This document shows positions 47,481 to 56,331 of a stretch of 64,000 bases of DNA, in pieces (within the stretch, counting starts at the first letter, position 1; the number at the start of each line of letters is the position of its first letter). The notes beneath the pieces were generated by a model. That model saw only the letters and a program-made list of their open reading frames with translations. It had not been told where the DNA came from and did not search any database. A program made the position numbers and the translations under genes. This DNA is from Cyanophora paradoxa. Its lineage: Eukaryota > Glaucocystophyceae > Cyanophorales > Cyanophoraceae. The stretch is taken from the NCBI GenBank assembly GCA_004431415.1, contig QPMI01000400.1, forward strand, positions 62,001-126,000. Reading direction: 5' to 3'.

Positions 47481-49320
47481 CTAGCCGTCGCTCCAGGAGC
47501 GGGTCCAGCGGCGGCGGGAGGCGCGGGCGGCGCGGGCGCTCTTCGGGGGCGCCTCCTCGCCGTCGGCGTCGGCGGCGGAGCGGTACTCGAGGCGCCCGAC
47601 GGTGGCGTCCCACGAGGCCGTCAGGATGCAGGGCGTCTCCGGGTGCCTGCCGCGCCGGGGCCCCGTCAGCCGCCGCCGCAGCGGGGGCCGCAACGGGCGG
47701 GGCGGGCGGGGCGGGCCAGGAGGCGTCGCGGACGACGGAGGCGTGGGCCTCCACCTCCGCCTTCTTCTCCCCCGACACCCCGTCGAACACTGCCGGCCCC
47801 CGTCGGGCCGTTGGCGGCGGGGCGGGGCGGGGCGCAGGCCGCGGACCGAAGACGGAGCCGCAGGAGGAGCCGGTGTAGACGTAGCGGCGGCCGGTGGAGG
47901 CGGCGGGGCTGAAGTAGGCCCGCACCAGCGTGTCCCGCACCGTGTGGCCCCGCAGCGTCGCCGTGTTCGCCCCCCGCCCCCCCTCCCCCCGCCTCGAGCC
48001 CGAGCTCCCTTCGGAGGCCGCCGCCCCCGACCCGTCCGAGAGCCCGCGCAGGTCCCAGAGCCGCAGCGTGTGGTCCTTCCCGTTCGAGAGGACCGTGTAC
48101 CCGTCGAACTTGCTGTCCAGGCTCGTTATTCCTGCGGACGGGTCGCACGCACCCCAGGGCCTCTGAGCCGGCGCGAGGCGAGGCGAGGCGCACCTCCCTT
48201 GTGCCCGCCGAGGGACCCGCACGGCTTCCCGTCGCCCAGCGCGCGCCGATCTGTGGCGCGTGAGGCCGCTAGCGCTCCGAGCGCGGTGGGCGGAGCATGG
48301 CCCCGGTTTCACCCCAGACGTTGATTTTCCTATCGTCGCCGCCGGAGATGAGGAGGTTCCCGCTCGCGTCGCCGAAGCAGACCGCGTTCACGTCATCTGC
48401 GCGAGCCGTCGGGTCAGCAAGACGGCCGAGGGGGTGGCCCAGGGGCCCTGTCGAAGAAGAGCGGACCGTGCGCGGCGGTGAGGCGCAGCGTGCGCTGGCC
48501 CCGTCCCAGGTCGTACACGTACAGCTGCGGGGAAGCTCCGGGTCGGGCGGGCCTGGGGAGCAGGGCCGCAGATCTTGGGGGGGGGGGGGGGGGGGGCGCA
48601 CGCTGGCGTCGTTCGCGCCGCCCACGATCTCCTTGCCATCGAGCGAGTGCTTGACGGAGAAGAGGCAGAAGTGGAGGAGGGGCGGGGGGGCGAAGTCGAG
48701 CGCCTGCTGCTCGGTGGAGCGGTCGCGCGTGCGGAAGCGGTGCACGCAGCGGCTCCAGGACGAGTAGATCAGATTGCCGCCGTCGGGGCTGAAGTCGATG
48801 TCGATGATCGACCAGCCCACGTCCACTGCGAGCGCATCGGCTCGGCGGCCGCAAGTGCCGGGCCGGCGTGCACAGAGACGCGTGCGCACAACACGCTATC
48901 GTCTTCGACAGGCTCTGAGAGCGGTTCCAGTCGAAGATGTGGATCATTGAGTCCTGCATTGGAATTACAAACGGGCTCTACACGTGTACGCGAGAAGACG
49001 CGCCTGCGACGCTGCTGCGTAGATGTCCCCGTCGGCAGAGAACCGGCCGCAGAATACGCGCTCTTCGGCATTGTAGAAGGTGCCAGCGTGAGTGTTGGGA
49101 ATAAAGGTGTTGATGGCCTGCGCATGCGCCCCGATAAGCCTGCCCGCCCAGCCTCGTGCTCGCCCCGATAAGCCTGCCCGCCCAGCCTCTCGCTCGCCCT
49201 CGTCGAGCTGCATCCTGGCACCTGGCGCTTTTCCCTCGTTCCGAAGCGCGCCCCGCGCTCTCGGTTGGCGAGCAGCTTCAAAGGGGAGCGCGGCGCGGCC
49301 GCGGCGGCCTCGTCCGACAT
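47481..49320 (-). CDS. DCAF11: DCAF11/WDR23-like WD40 protein (CUL4-DDB1 substrate receptor)
   Basis: DCAF11 delivers substrates to CRL4 ubiquitin ligases. The ATG at 49320 gives MSDEAAAAAPRSPLKLLANR. Exons then join FIPNTHAGTFYNAEERVFCG, RFSADGDIYAAASQ, DSMIHIFDWNRSQSL and the family's signature VGWSIIDIDFSPDGGNLIYS. KEIVGGANDAS, QLYVYDLGRGQRTLRLTAAH, DDVNAVCFGDASGNLLISGG and DDRKINVWDRRALGDGKPCG follow. The last blades are ITSLDSKFDGYTVLSNGKDH, TLRLWDLRGLSDG, LVRAYFSPAASTGRRYVYTG and ASVVRDASW|HPETPCILTASWD, ending RRWTRSWSDG with TAG at 47481. One intron carries 20 C on the sense strand (48577-48596), another a 34-bp tandem duplication. Its start codon abuts the divergent cytochrome b5 gene. 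The identification is strong. Confidence 0.87.
49128..49195. repeat. 34-bp tandem duplication inside a DCAF11 intron
   Basis: Two adjacent copies (49128-49161, 49162-49195) beginning gccccgataagcctgcccgc, differing near their ends (cgtgctc against tcgctc). They lie in the first intron of the minus-strand gene and lengthen it without touching the splice sites. Confidence 0.8.
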
Positions 49321-49375
49321 GAGCAGCGCCGACACTGTGCTCGCGTCGGTCCGCTCTTTCCGGCCAGCGCCAAAG
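49321..49375. promoter_or_regulatory. Ultra-short divergent intergenic region
   Basis: Only 55 bp separate the DCAF11 start (49320, -) from the ATG at 49376 (+). If the upstream ATG at 49319 is used instead, the two start codons overlap in the palindrome CATG. The two core promoters must therefore overlap or extend into the genes. Confidence 0.5.
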
Positions 49376-51774
49376 ATGAGTACGGACCACTACAGACTCG
49401 ATCCGGAGAGGCACCGCGAGGCCAGCGCAAGCGTGCTTAGGGACTGTACTTGGTACCCCCCCTCACCTTGACAAGCTAACCTTGAGCGCCTTGCCACCTT
49501 GACAAGCTAAGCTTAAGATCCTTCCATACAAAGTTTTTCCCATACAAATCGTGCTATGACGTAAACCCCAACTGGATCTAAAGTATAAAACTGCATCTAA
49601 CACCAAATCTACAACTTGGATTTACGTCATCAACAGTGCAATTTGCTTTTAGAAGGCAGTTTTCCACCAATACGCCGCCGGACAGGGGGGGCTACCATGC
49701 CGCTCCCATACAAAACTTTTGTATGGCAGTACTGTAGGACGGCTTAAATTGCCGTGGTGAAATATTGCCGAATTCGCTGTTATGGACGCGTTGCGACCCG
49801 GACCCAGCCGGAGTCGAACCAACGACTAAGGGGTGTCAAGGCGGCAGTTCTACCAATAGGCCATCTCGCGAGAAGCTAGTGATTCCCCGAATCATCCCGG
49901 GTCCTCACACTGCACGCAACATCCCCCCCGCCACGGTGATCTCGACCCCGAGATCCTTCCGTGCGGTTCCATTGCTGCATTTCACCTCACAACTCGCGAT
50001 CTCAACCTCGGTCACATGCCGCACGTGACACCCACTTCACACAGCCGCAACTGCCGCTTTTTTCCGTGCGCGCAGTTTCTAGGCTCTTCGGCGGCCACCG
50101 ATGCAGGTGCCGGGCTTATCGGGGTACCGCGATGCAGCGGCCCTCAGCCAGCGCTTCCTAGCGCCCCGCGTGGGATTCGAAGCCCGGTCTATCCCTCGTC
50201 GGGAGTCGAACCAGGTCCGTTAGCAGCCCCCATGTTATGGACGCGTTGCGACCCGGACCCAGCCGGAGTCGAACCAACGACTAAGGGGTGTCAAGGCGGC
50301 AGTTCTACCAATAGGCCATCTCGCGAGAGGCTAGTGATTCCCCGAATCATCCCGGGTCCTCACACTGCACGCAACATCGCCCAAACCGGAATTGCCGTGG
50401 TGATAAATTGCCGAATCCAGACATTCGCTCTATGGGGGCCTCGGAAAGTCCCTACCCCCAGCAACATTGCAATTGCCGTCCCTTAAAATTGCCGAATTCG
50501 GCCTCTCGGCAATTTACGGCAAAATAAAACGACGGCTAAAAAAGCCGTCCTACAGTAGCTTGCGCCTTGCCTTGAGCACCTTGCCACCTTGACAAGCTAA
50601 GCTTGAACGCCTAAAAGTGCACCTTGAACGCAAGCTGCTTCCTTGCAAGTACAGTCCCTAAGCGTGCTTGAGGCCGTAAGTTGCTGTAACCCCGCTTCGA
50701 GCACACCTGTACCCGGCTAGCGTGACTCAGCAGTTCAACGCCGCCGCAGCAGCCCATCTACGCGACCGCCGAGGGTCCGCGCGAGCTCCGTCATCGAGCC
50801 AGACCCGACCACCAGCGCCAGCACGGCCGGAGACATGTCGGCGGCAGTCGAGCAGACTGCCCTTGAGAAGCTCGTCGACCAGGCACGCGCCGCCGCGCCG
50901 CCGCGCCCGCCCTCCCCATTCCCGCGTCACTTAGGAGATATAGGCGACCGTGACGTAGGCCGCGGCGCCGCCGTTGGCCGGTCGCGCGAGCGGTGGCGCC
51001 AAAGCTTACTGGACTGCGTCCGCAGATCGACGCCTTCTTCGAGCGCGACTCCATTAGCACGTACCTGGTGATTTGAAGCTGCGTCCGCCAGCCGAGCTTA
51101 GCGCTGACGCGCGTCCGGCGGAAGGTGCAAATCGCAATCGGGCTTGCGTGCTGGGTGCTGGGCTACTTCCTGTTCTTCAAGCCGAAGGGCCCGATGAAGG
51201 AGAAGTACCTCGGCGCTAAGGACCGGGAGGAGCTCGTCGCGAGCCTTGGTGCGCCGCCTCCGACGTCGACCCCGACGCGTTGCGTATGCTCGCCGCCGCT
51301 CGAGCTGAGCGCCGCCGCCGGCGCGCGCAGACAAGAGCCTGAAGGGAGACGCGGCCCCGGCGCGGAAGATCCGCCTGTCGGAGGTCATGCAGCACCAGGG
51401 TCAGCACCAGCCCGGGGCTAGCGCCGGCGCGGGGCCGCCCACCGGGCGCTGACGGTCGCCCGGGGCGCCTGTAGCCTGGGAGGACCTGTGGCTCATCATC
51501 GACAACAGGGTCTACGACGTCACCGAGTACGTCCAGCTGCACCCCGGAGGCGAGGACATCATGAACGTGCGCCCTCCCCCCGCGAGGCCGCGCGCCGGCG
51601 CGGCTGGCGGGGGCTTACGGGCGGGGCGGGCAGGGTCTGCCCGACGTGAGCGCGGGCTTCAAGAAGGACCACCACCCGAAGAACGTGTGGGAGATCGTCA
51701 AGAAGTTCTACATCGGCGACCTCCACCCGGATGACGTCACCTCCAAACCCTCCCAGTCCACCCGCGCCGCGTAG
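49376..51774 (+). CDS. Membrane-anchored cytochrome b5-domain protein, exon 1 split by a transposon
   Basis: With the element at 49438-50660 and one target copy removed, exon 1 reads MSTDHYRLDPERHREASASV then LEA and meets a good 5' splice site (gtaagt, 50676). Later exons read QFNAAAAAHLRDRR, AAVEQTALEKLVDQ, IDAFFERDSISTYL and, after an intron with a cgctgac branch-like motif, QIAIGLACWVLGYFLFF (a transmembrane helix) and GPMKEKYLGAKDREELVASL. A linker and the cytochrome b5 core follow: AWEDLWLIIDNRVYDVTEY, QLHPGGEDIMN and FKKDHHPKNVWEIVKKFYIG, with both candidate haem histidines (HPGG and the HHP region) present. The TAG is at 51772-51774. Cytochrome b5 proteins donate electrons to membrane oxygenases and desaturases. 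As sequenced, this allele should be disrupted unless the element is spliced out. The ATG at 49319 is an alternative start. Confidence 0.72.
49430..49437. repeat. Target-site duplication, left
   Basis: The 8-bp agcgtgct directly before the element is repeated exactly at 50661-50668 after it. Confidence 0.8.
49438..49452. repeat. Left terminal inverted repeat
   Basis: TAGGGACTGTACTTG, perfectly matching the reverse complement of 50646-50660. Confidence 0.85.
49481..49514. repeat. 34-bp direct repeat, left copy
   Basis: Begins cttgagcgccttgccacctt and matches 50571-50604 with one mismatch in the same orientation. It lies just inside the left end of the element. Confidence 0.75.
49706..49726. 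repeat. Perfect 21-nt palindromic hairpin
   Basis: Two 10-bp arms (ccatacaaaa / ttttgtatgg) around a single C, inside the element. Confidence 0.75.
49730..49744. repeat. Internal inverted repeat, left arm
   Basis: tactgtaggacggct, the exact reverse complement of 50543-50557. It forms a second, inner inverted pair nested within the terminal repeats. Confidence 0.75.
49778..49923. repeat. 146-bp direct repeat, copy 1 (tRNA-like)
   Basis: Identical to 50233-50378 except for one base (a/g in the cgcgagRgcta stretch). On the minus strand it reads GGCCTATTGGTAGAA (A-box-like) then GCCGCCTTGACAC and GGTTCGACTCC (B-box). That is the order of a tRNA gene with a possible GAC (Val) anticodon. The acceptor and anticodon stems do not pair, so it is a tRNA-derived or degenerate copy rather than a working tRNA. 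Confidence 0.75.
50165..50230 (-). other. Two further B-box-like tRNA fragments
   Basis: On the minus strand GGTTCGACTCCCGACG (about 50198-50213) and GGGCTTCGAATCCCACG (about 50169-50185) lie about 30 bp apart, each like the T-arm of a tRNA but without a visible full cloverleaf. They fall between the two 146-bp repeats. Confidence 0.5.
50233..50378. repeat. 146-bp direct repeat, copy 2 (tRNA-like)
   Basis: Partner of 49778-49923 (145 of 146 identical). Sequence outside both copies differs, so the borders are sharp. Confidence 0.75.
50543..50557. repeat. Internal inverted repeat, right arm
   Basis: agccgtcctacagta, pairing exactly with 49730-49744. Confidence 0.75.
50571..50604. repeat. 34-bp direct repeat, right copy
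   Basis: Begins cttgagcaccttgccacctt; same orientation as 49481-49514, one mismatch. Confidence 0.75.
50646..50660. repeat. Right terminal inverted repeat
   Basis: CAAGTACAGTCCCTA, the perfect complement of the left end. Confidence 0.85.
50661..50668. repeat. Target-site duplication, right
   Basis: agcgtgct, identical to 49430-49437. Removing the element plus one copy restores an open exon. Confidence 0.8.
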
Positions 51775-51995
51775 CCCTAGGCCGCCCCGCTCCCCCCGTC
51801 CCCTTTCGAAACTTGGCCCCATTCCCGGCCCCTTTCAGTACCTCCTTTCCCCCGTTGTCGACTTTGAATCCCTACCCGAACAGTTTTCGCAGTGATTTGT
51901 ATGCCTTTCGCTTTCCCAGGCAGTAGCTAGAACCGACAGCATTTTTGGAGAATGCGTGGCTGATGTGCAAGTCAGAAATACAGACGCGTGTCGTC
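51775..51995. terminator. Shared 3' region of convergent genes
   Basis: A 221-bp gap between the cytochrome b5 TAG (+) and the DUF2232 TGA (-). It is AT-richer in the middle (tttcgcagtgatttgtatgc, 51884). No gene is seen. Confidence 0.4.
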
Positions 51996-53661
51996 TCAAC
52001 GCCTCCCGCGCTGGCGGCTGGAGCGCGGCAAGAGCCACTCGGGCGGGGGCGCCATGGGCCTGCGGGGAGCGTGCTCGTGGCGAGAGATAGAGCGGGAGTG
52101 GGCTCGAGGCTTGGGGCACCGGCCGATGGCGCGGGAGCAGACGAAGCCGATGAGGTGCAGGCCCGAGACGTAGCTGAAGGAGGTCACCGTGATCTGGCCC
52201 CGGGCGCGGCCCAGGTCAAGCAGGGGCCGCGGGGCCGCCAGGTTGGGGCGCGGAGCGGGCGGACGAGAGAGAGGAGCATGAGGCGAGAGATGACGCGGGC
52301 GGCCTGCACGCCGAGGCCGCCCCCGCGCAGCACCGCCCCGCTCAGCTTCGCCAGCACCTGCGGCAGGCAAAAGCTGCGGTGGCAGGCGGGGCAGGGCGGG
52401 GCGGGGCGGAGCGCACGCTGCCCATTTGGGCGCAGAGGTAGGCCCACATATTGCAGCCCAGCAGCACCGACACCAAGCTGACCTGCCCCCATCCCAGTCA
52501 CCGCCTACCCGGGCGCTACGGCTCGGGGGGTGAGCGGGCGGACCTGGCCGAAGAGGCCGCCTGCGTCGGGAGGGTCGGGGGGGGTCAAGGGCGGGGGGGG
52601 GGGGGGGGGGGGGGCGGGGAGGCGGGCGGGGAGGCGGGCGGGGCGCCTGCGTAGATGAGGGCGCCCTGCGGGGCGGGGCGCGCGCGTCGGGACGGGCGGG
52701 GGCGAGGGCGGGCGGCGGGGGCGGGCGGGGGCCGCACGAGGGGGACGGAGGTGGCCCAGGGGACCTGCTTGGTCCAGAGGGAGCCGAGGCCTGATCGAGA
52801 AGAGGTGTGGGCCGTGGGGAGGCGCTCGGGCAGACGCGCCACTGGAGACTGTGCGAGGCCGCACCGAGGGCCAGGAAGCCGGCGTTGAACATGAAGCCCG
52901 CGGAGGACGTCGGCCCCAGATACATCTGCGCGGGGCCCCCGCCACTAAGCCGCCCCTCCGCCGCTGCCCCGGCCGCTCCGGCACCATGATCAGCAGGCAC
53001 GTCGAGATCGTCGCCAGAGCCCCTTGCCGCCCGCCGTGGCGCATGAAGACCGAGATGATGGGGAGCGGGTAGCCGTACGAGAGGAAGGAGTGGACAGGAG
53101 CAAGCTGGCTCGACAGCTTGCTGATGACGTAGAGAAGGCACGTGAAACTAGAGGAGGCACGTGAGGAGGCAGTATATCTCCAGCAGTACACGCAGACCTG
53201 GACATGAAGGCGGTTTCGATGATTCGCAGGCTGCGCAGCTTTCTTCGCTTATCCTCGTCCGAGCCGGTGCTGAGGTATGTATGATAGACTGCTGCGCGCA
53301 TAAGAAACTGATCTCGAGAAACTGAAACAGCGGCGTGCGCGTACCGTCGTCCTCGTGGCAGGAGGCGTCGTTCTCGCGTTCATCCGCGACCGGATCCTCC
53401 CGCGGCGACGCGCAACGTATAGGCAGCAACCTCAGCGATATTTCGGGTGTTTCGCAGAACCCGCATCCTTGTCCGGAGATCGAGAGGCGCGCGGAGCCCG
53501 CGCGCCAGCGGATCGCCCGCCGGGGGAGCTGCAGAACAGCAGACGGCGGTGCGTAGCGGTTGTAGCTTCGGTTTGAGTGCTGCACCGCCCACGGCCGGCG
53601 CGGCAGGTCGGGCCCGCGGTTGATTGGAGGCGGCTGCGGTACGCGCGGCAGCAGGGCGCAT
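51996..53661 (-). CDS. DUF2232-like multi-pass membrane protein, probably plastid
   Basis: DUF2232 proteins are multi-pass membrane proteins of bacteria, cyanobacteria and plastids, of unknown function. The proposed first exon (ATG 53661) reads MRPAAARTAAASNQPRARPA, a Ser/Ala/Arg-rich stretch that could be a transit peptide. It is followed by DERENDASCHEDDAVYHTYL and the family-like core RSLRIIETAFMS, FTCLLYVISKLSSQLAPV, LSYGYPLPIISVFMRHGGR, QGALATISTCLLIM and YLGPTSSAGFMFNAGFLALG. Later helices read SLVSVLLGCNMWAYLCAQMG, RVISRLMLLSL and ITVTSFSYVSGLHLIGFVCS. A basic tail ends RSSRQRGRR with TGA. One intron carries 22 C on the sense strand (52593-52614). The first-exon join is uncertain; the core match is by eye. 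Confidence 0.58.
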
Positions 53662-53804
53662 CGCCACGACTCAGCTAGGCTGCCGCGCGGCTGTCCGGCG
53701 TGGCCGCACGCCGGAGGGGCTGCGACGAAGCACTGCATAAACCACGTACACAGGGCTGCGCACGAAGTGTTTCGTACCCGCTGACGGTCCTGACCCGCGT
53801 CGAG
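53662..53804. promoter_or_regulatory. Bidirectional promoter region, about 143 bp
   Basis: Between the DUF2232 start (-) and the BtpA start (+). An upstream in-frame ATG at 53700 would extend BtpA by about 35 residues into this region. Confidence 0.4.
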
Positions 53805-55074
53805 ATGGAGCGCTTCCGCAGCGTTTTTGGCAACAAGAAGCCCGTGATAGCGATGATCCACGTCGACGCGCTGCCCGGCACCCCAAAGGTACTTCCGACC
53901 CAGCGATCCGCGAATTGCCGGGTCTCCCTGCGTCGCACGATCGGCCCTGTCGAGTGCCAATGATCGTGTATCGCGTACGCTGCGGCCGCACGCAGAGCAC
54001 CGGGTCCGTCCGCGAAATCATCGACAAGGCGGTCAAGGAGGCCGCGATCTATAGGGAGGCTGGCGTAGACTCTGTAATGATCGAAAGTGCGCGATCCCGG
54101 TCTAGCAGCGTCGGCTGGCGTCGCGCTCACGCTGGGGCAGACATGCACGACGTCCCGTACATGCGCGGCAAAGTGGGCCCCGAGATCGTCGCGTCCATGT
54201 CTACGGTGGCCCTGCAGGTTCGGCAACGCGCCCGTGTGCAGCTGCTCGAGCTGCATCAGCCTGCATGGTGAGCCCCCGCGCAGGTGAAGCAAGCGCTGGG
54301 CCCCATTCCCTGCGGCATCCAGGTGCTGGCGGGGGCCAACAGGGAGGCCATCGCCATCGCGCACGCGGCTGATCTGGACTTCGTCCGCTGCGAAGGCTTC
54401 GTGCGCCCGCCCCGCCTCCCTGCTAGCCCCTCCTGACGCCCGCAGGTGTTCGCCCACGTCGCGGACGAGGGCATCTTCGAGTCGTGCGCGGGGGACATCC
54501 TGAGGTGCGGGGCGGGGCCGCTTGGACGCCCTCGGCCGGCGGGCCGAGCGGGCGCAGGTACCGGAAGGCGATCGGGGCGGACCGGGTGCAGGTCTTCACG
54601 GACGTGAAGAAGAAGCACAGCAGCCACGCGATCACCGCCGACGTGAACATCGCGGAGACGGCCAAGGCCGCCGAGTACTTCCTCTCCGACGGCGTCATCG
54701 TCACCGGGGTGCGCCCCGGCGCGGCGCGGCGCGGCGCCTTCGTCTGCCTGCCCTCACTGTCCCCCGCAGGTGAGCACGGGAGCGCTGGCCGACCTCCAGG
54801 AGATCTCCTCGTGCAAGCGGGCCTGCAAGATCCCCGTGCGCACCCCTCGCGCCCCGCCGCCGCCTCCCCGCGCGACGGAGAGCGGGCTTGGCAGGTGCTG
54901 GTGGGGAGCGGGGTGGCGCAGAAGAACGTGGAGGACTACTTGAAGGCGTCGGACGGGGTGATCATCGGCTCCGACCTGAAGATCGACGGGAACTGGGCCA
55001 AGGGCGTCGACCCCGCCCGCACCCGCGCCTTCATGGACCACGTCCGCGCCCTCCGCGCCGCCGGCGCCGTGTAG
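53805..55074 (+). CDS. btpA: BtpA family protein
   Basis: BtpA is a TIM-barrel-like protein; in cyanobacteria it stabilises photosystem I, and relatives occur in archaea and many eukaryotes. The ATG at 53805 gives MERFRSVFGNKKPVIAMIHV then DALPGTPK. Exons continue STGSVREIIDKAVKEAAIYR, EAGVDSVMIEN|MHDVPYMRG, KVGPEIVASMSTVALQ, GIQVLAGANREAIAIAHAAD, LDFVRCEGFVFAHVADEGIF and RVQVFTDVKKKHSSHAITAD. The end is GVIVTGVSTGALADLQEISS, VLVGSGVAQKNVEDYLKASD and GVIIGSDLKIDGNWAKGVDP, TAG at 55072-55074. This is essentially the full family length (about 270 residues), with the expected MIHV..LPG and DGVI-G-S blocks. From this start no transit peptide is evident, suggesting a cytosolic protein; the longer start would add a basic N-terminus. 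Confidence 0.88.
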
Positions 55075-56331
55075 CCCTCCCTGCCCCGTTGCCGCGAGCT
55101 CGAGGGGCTGCGTTTGCGCACACGTGTGTACGTATACGTGCGCAGGCATGTACACGTGTATGAGTATACGTGCGTATACACGTACGCATAAACTGGGATC
55201 GATATCCGGAAGCGGGCCGGGCGCGCGGAACGAATACGTAAGCATGCGCATGTCGTTCACACGCACATGCACGCGTGCGAAGACCGGCTGGGCGGTCGTG
55301 TACGTAATCGCACCGCGGCGCGCGCGCATGCAAATGCACGTTTACGCGATTACGTACGCGTATACGCGTACGTTCCGTAACCGCAGCGGCGCCGACGTGC
55401 GCGTACGTACACGTGTGCGTATACGCCGGCAGCTACGCCTTATGCGCTAAGGCCGCGACGTGTAACAGCAGCTAGCCGCGGCGACCACGTAGGCGCGCGG
55501 CCACTATTTAACCTTGGCTGGGGGGTATGCGAGCGATCGCCTTCTTCTTGCAAGCCGCTGAGCCACTGAGAGGAACGCGGCACACTCGGACAAATTGAGC
55601 ATATCTTGCATCTGTACAGAACGGCGTGTCAAGCGGCAGATCCCCGCGCGTGCCGGTGGATCGCCGCGTCCGTGCCCGGGTCCAGGTGAGCCAAAGCGGT
55701 CTAAAGAGCGTCGTTTTGGGCGACATATCTTAGTAATGGTGCTCCCGAGCCGAGTTCCCCGCTGCCGGATGCCACACTACGAATCGAAGCCACGACGCTG
55801 GCAGAACCTAAAGACCTCCGCAGTCTCATTCTTCCGCACGCTTATTGCAAACGTATTCTTTCGCAGGCCATAGTACTTTGATCACGCTGGCGCGCGCCGA
55901 TGCGCAGTAGTGATGGGGCGCATCAGCAACACCGCCAACGGCGTGGCAGGGGCGGGGCGACAAATCGCGATGGGTTAGCTCAGGGCAACCGCCCGTTTCT
56001 GGGCCCGCTCCTTAACGAAGGGCCGAAAGCACCTCTCACGCTGCACCCTAGCGGCAAGGTGTGCCGCGTTTCCTTTCAATTCAGTACTGGTGTGTTGTGT
56101 AGTTTGAATCCGGGCGTGTTTCTCATCAGGTGCTGTCGTGTAGTGTCGACTTCGTCAACCTTGTAGGTATTTCCCACTTGATTTTCTTCTGGCCTTCCCG
56201 CTACGAGTCCCTAAGAGAGCCGCGCAGGATACCTGGAGTGCGTACACGTGTTAACCTAATGCTTGCTATCCATATTCCATCTCGCCGCGCGCGCCGGGCT
56301 GACGCTGGGCTAATTGCTGCCCCGCATTCAG
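55075..56331. other. Long intergenic region, first part alternating purine-pyrimidine DNA
   Basis: 55110-55440 is described separately. From 55500 on there are fragments that look like exons of the next gene: a frame ending CCGGGTCCAG|gtgagc near 55686, GPKAPLTLHPSGK ending at a 5' splice site near 56078, and VLSCSVDFVNLV at about 56130-56165. They carry good splice signals. I could not connect them in phase to the kinase exons, so they are left unassigned. Confidence 0.4.
55110..55440. other. Alternating purine-pyrimidine (Z-DNA/cruciform-prone) tract
   Basis: Dense in GTAC, ACGT, CGTATACG, TACGTA and GCATGC palindromes, for example cgcacacgtgtgtacgtata at 55115 and tacgtacgcgtatacgcgta near 55353. 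It is interrupted by a non-alternating insert at about 55190-55225. It is not a simple microsatellite and has no ORF with protein-like features. Confidence 0.7.

Larger units (their letters stand above)
49438..50660. mobile_element. Non-autonomous hAT-like DNA transposon, 1,223 bp
   Basis: The ends are perfect 15-bp terminal inverted repeats, TAGGGACTGTACTTG at 49438-49452 and its reverse complement at 50646-50660, flanked by an exact 8-bp target duplication. A T/CAGGG-type terminus with 8-bp duplications is the hAT superfamily pattern. The interior is far more AT-rich than the surrounding genes. It has no frame longer than about 160 codons and no transposase motif that I can see, so it would need help from elsewhere. 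Inside are a 146-bp direct repeat with tRNA-like sequence, a 34-bp direct repeat near both ends, a 15-bp internal inverted pair and several copies of aattgccg. It sits in exon 1 of the cytochrome b5 gene. The perfect ends suggest recent insertion. Confidence 0.78.

Noticed and set aside
49778-49923. A functional tRNA-Val gene on the minus strand
   Set aside because: A- and B-box-like motifs and a GAC context are present, but the anticodon and acceptor stems do not pair, so it is at most tRNA-derived.
49433-50672. The hAT-like insert acting as a normal spliced intron
   Set aside because: Using GT in the left target copy and AG in the right one gives an immediate stop or a 3-nt exon. Simple disruption is the better reading.
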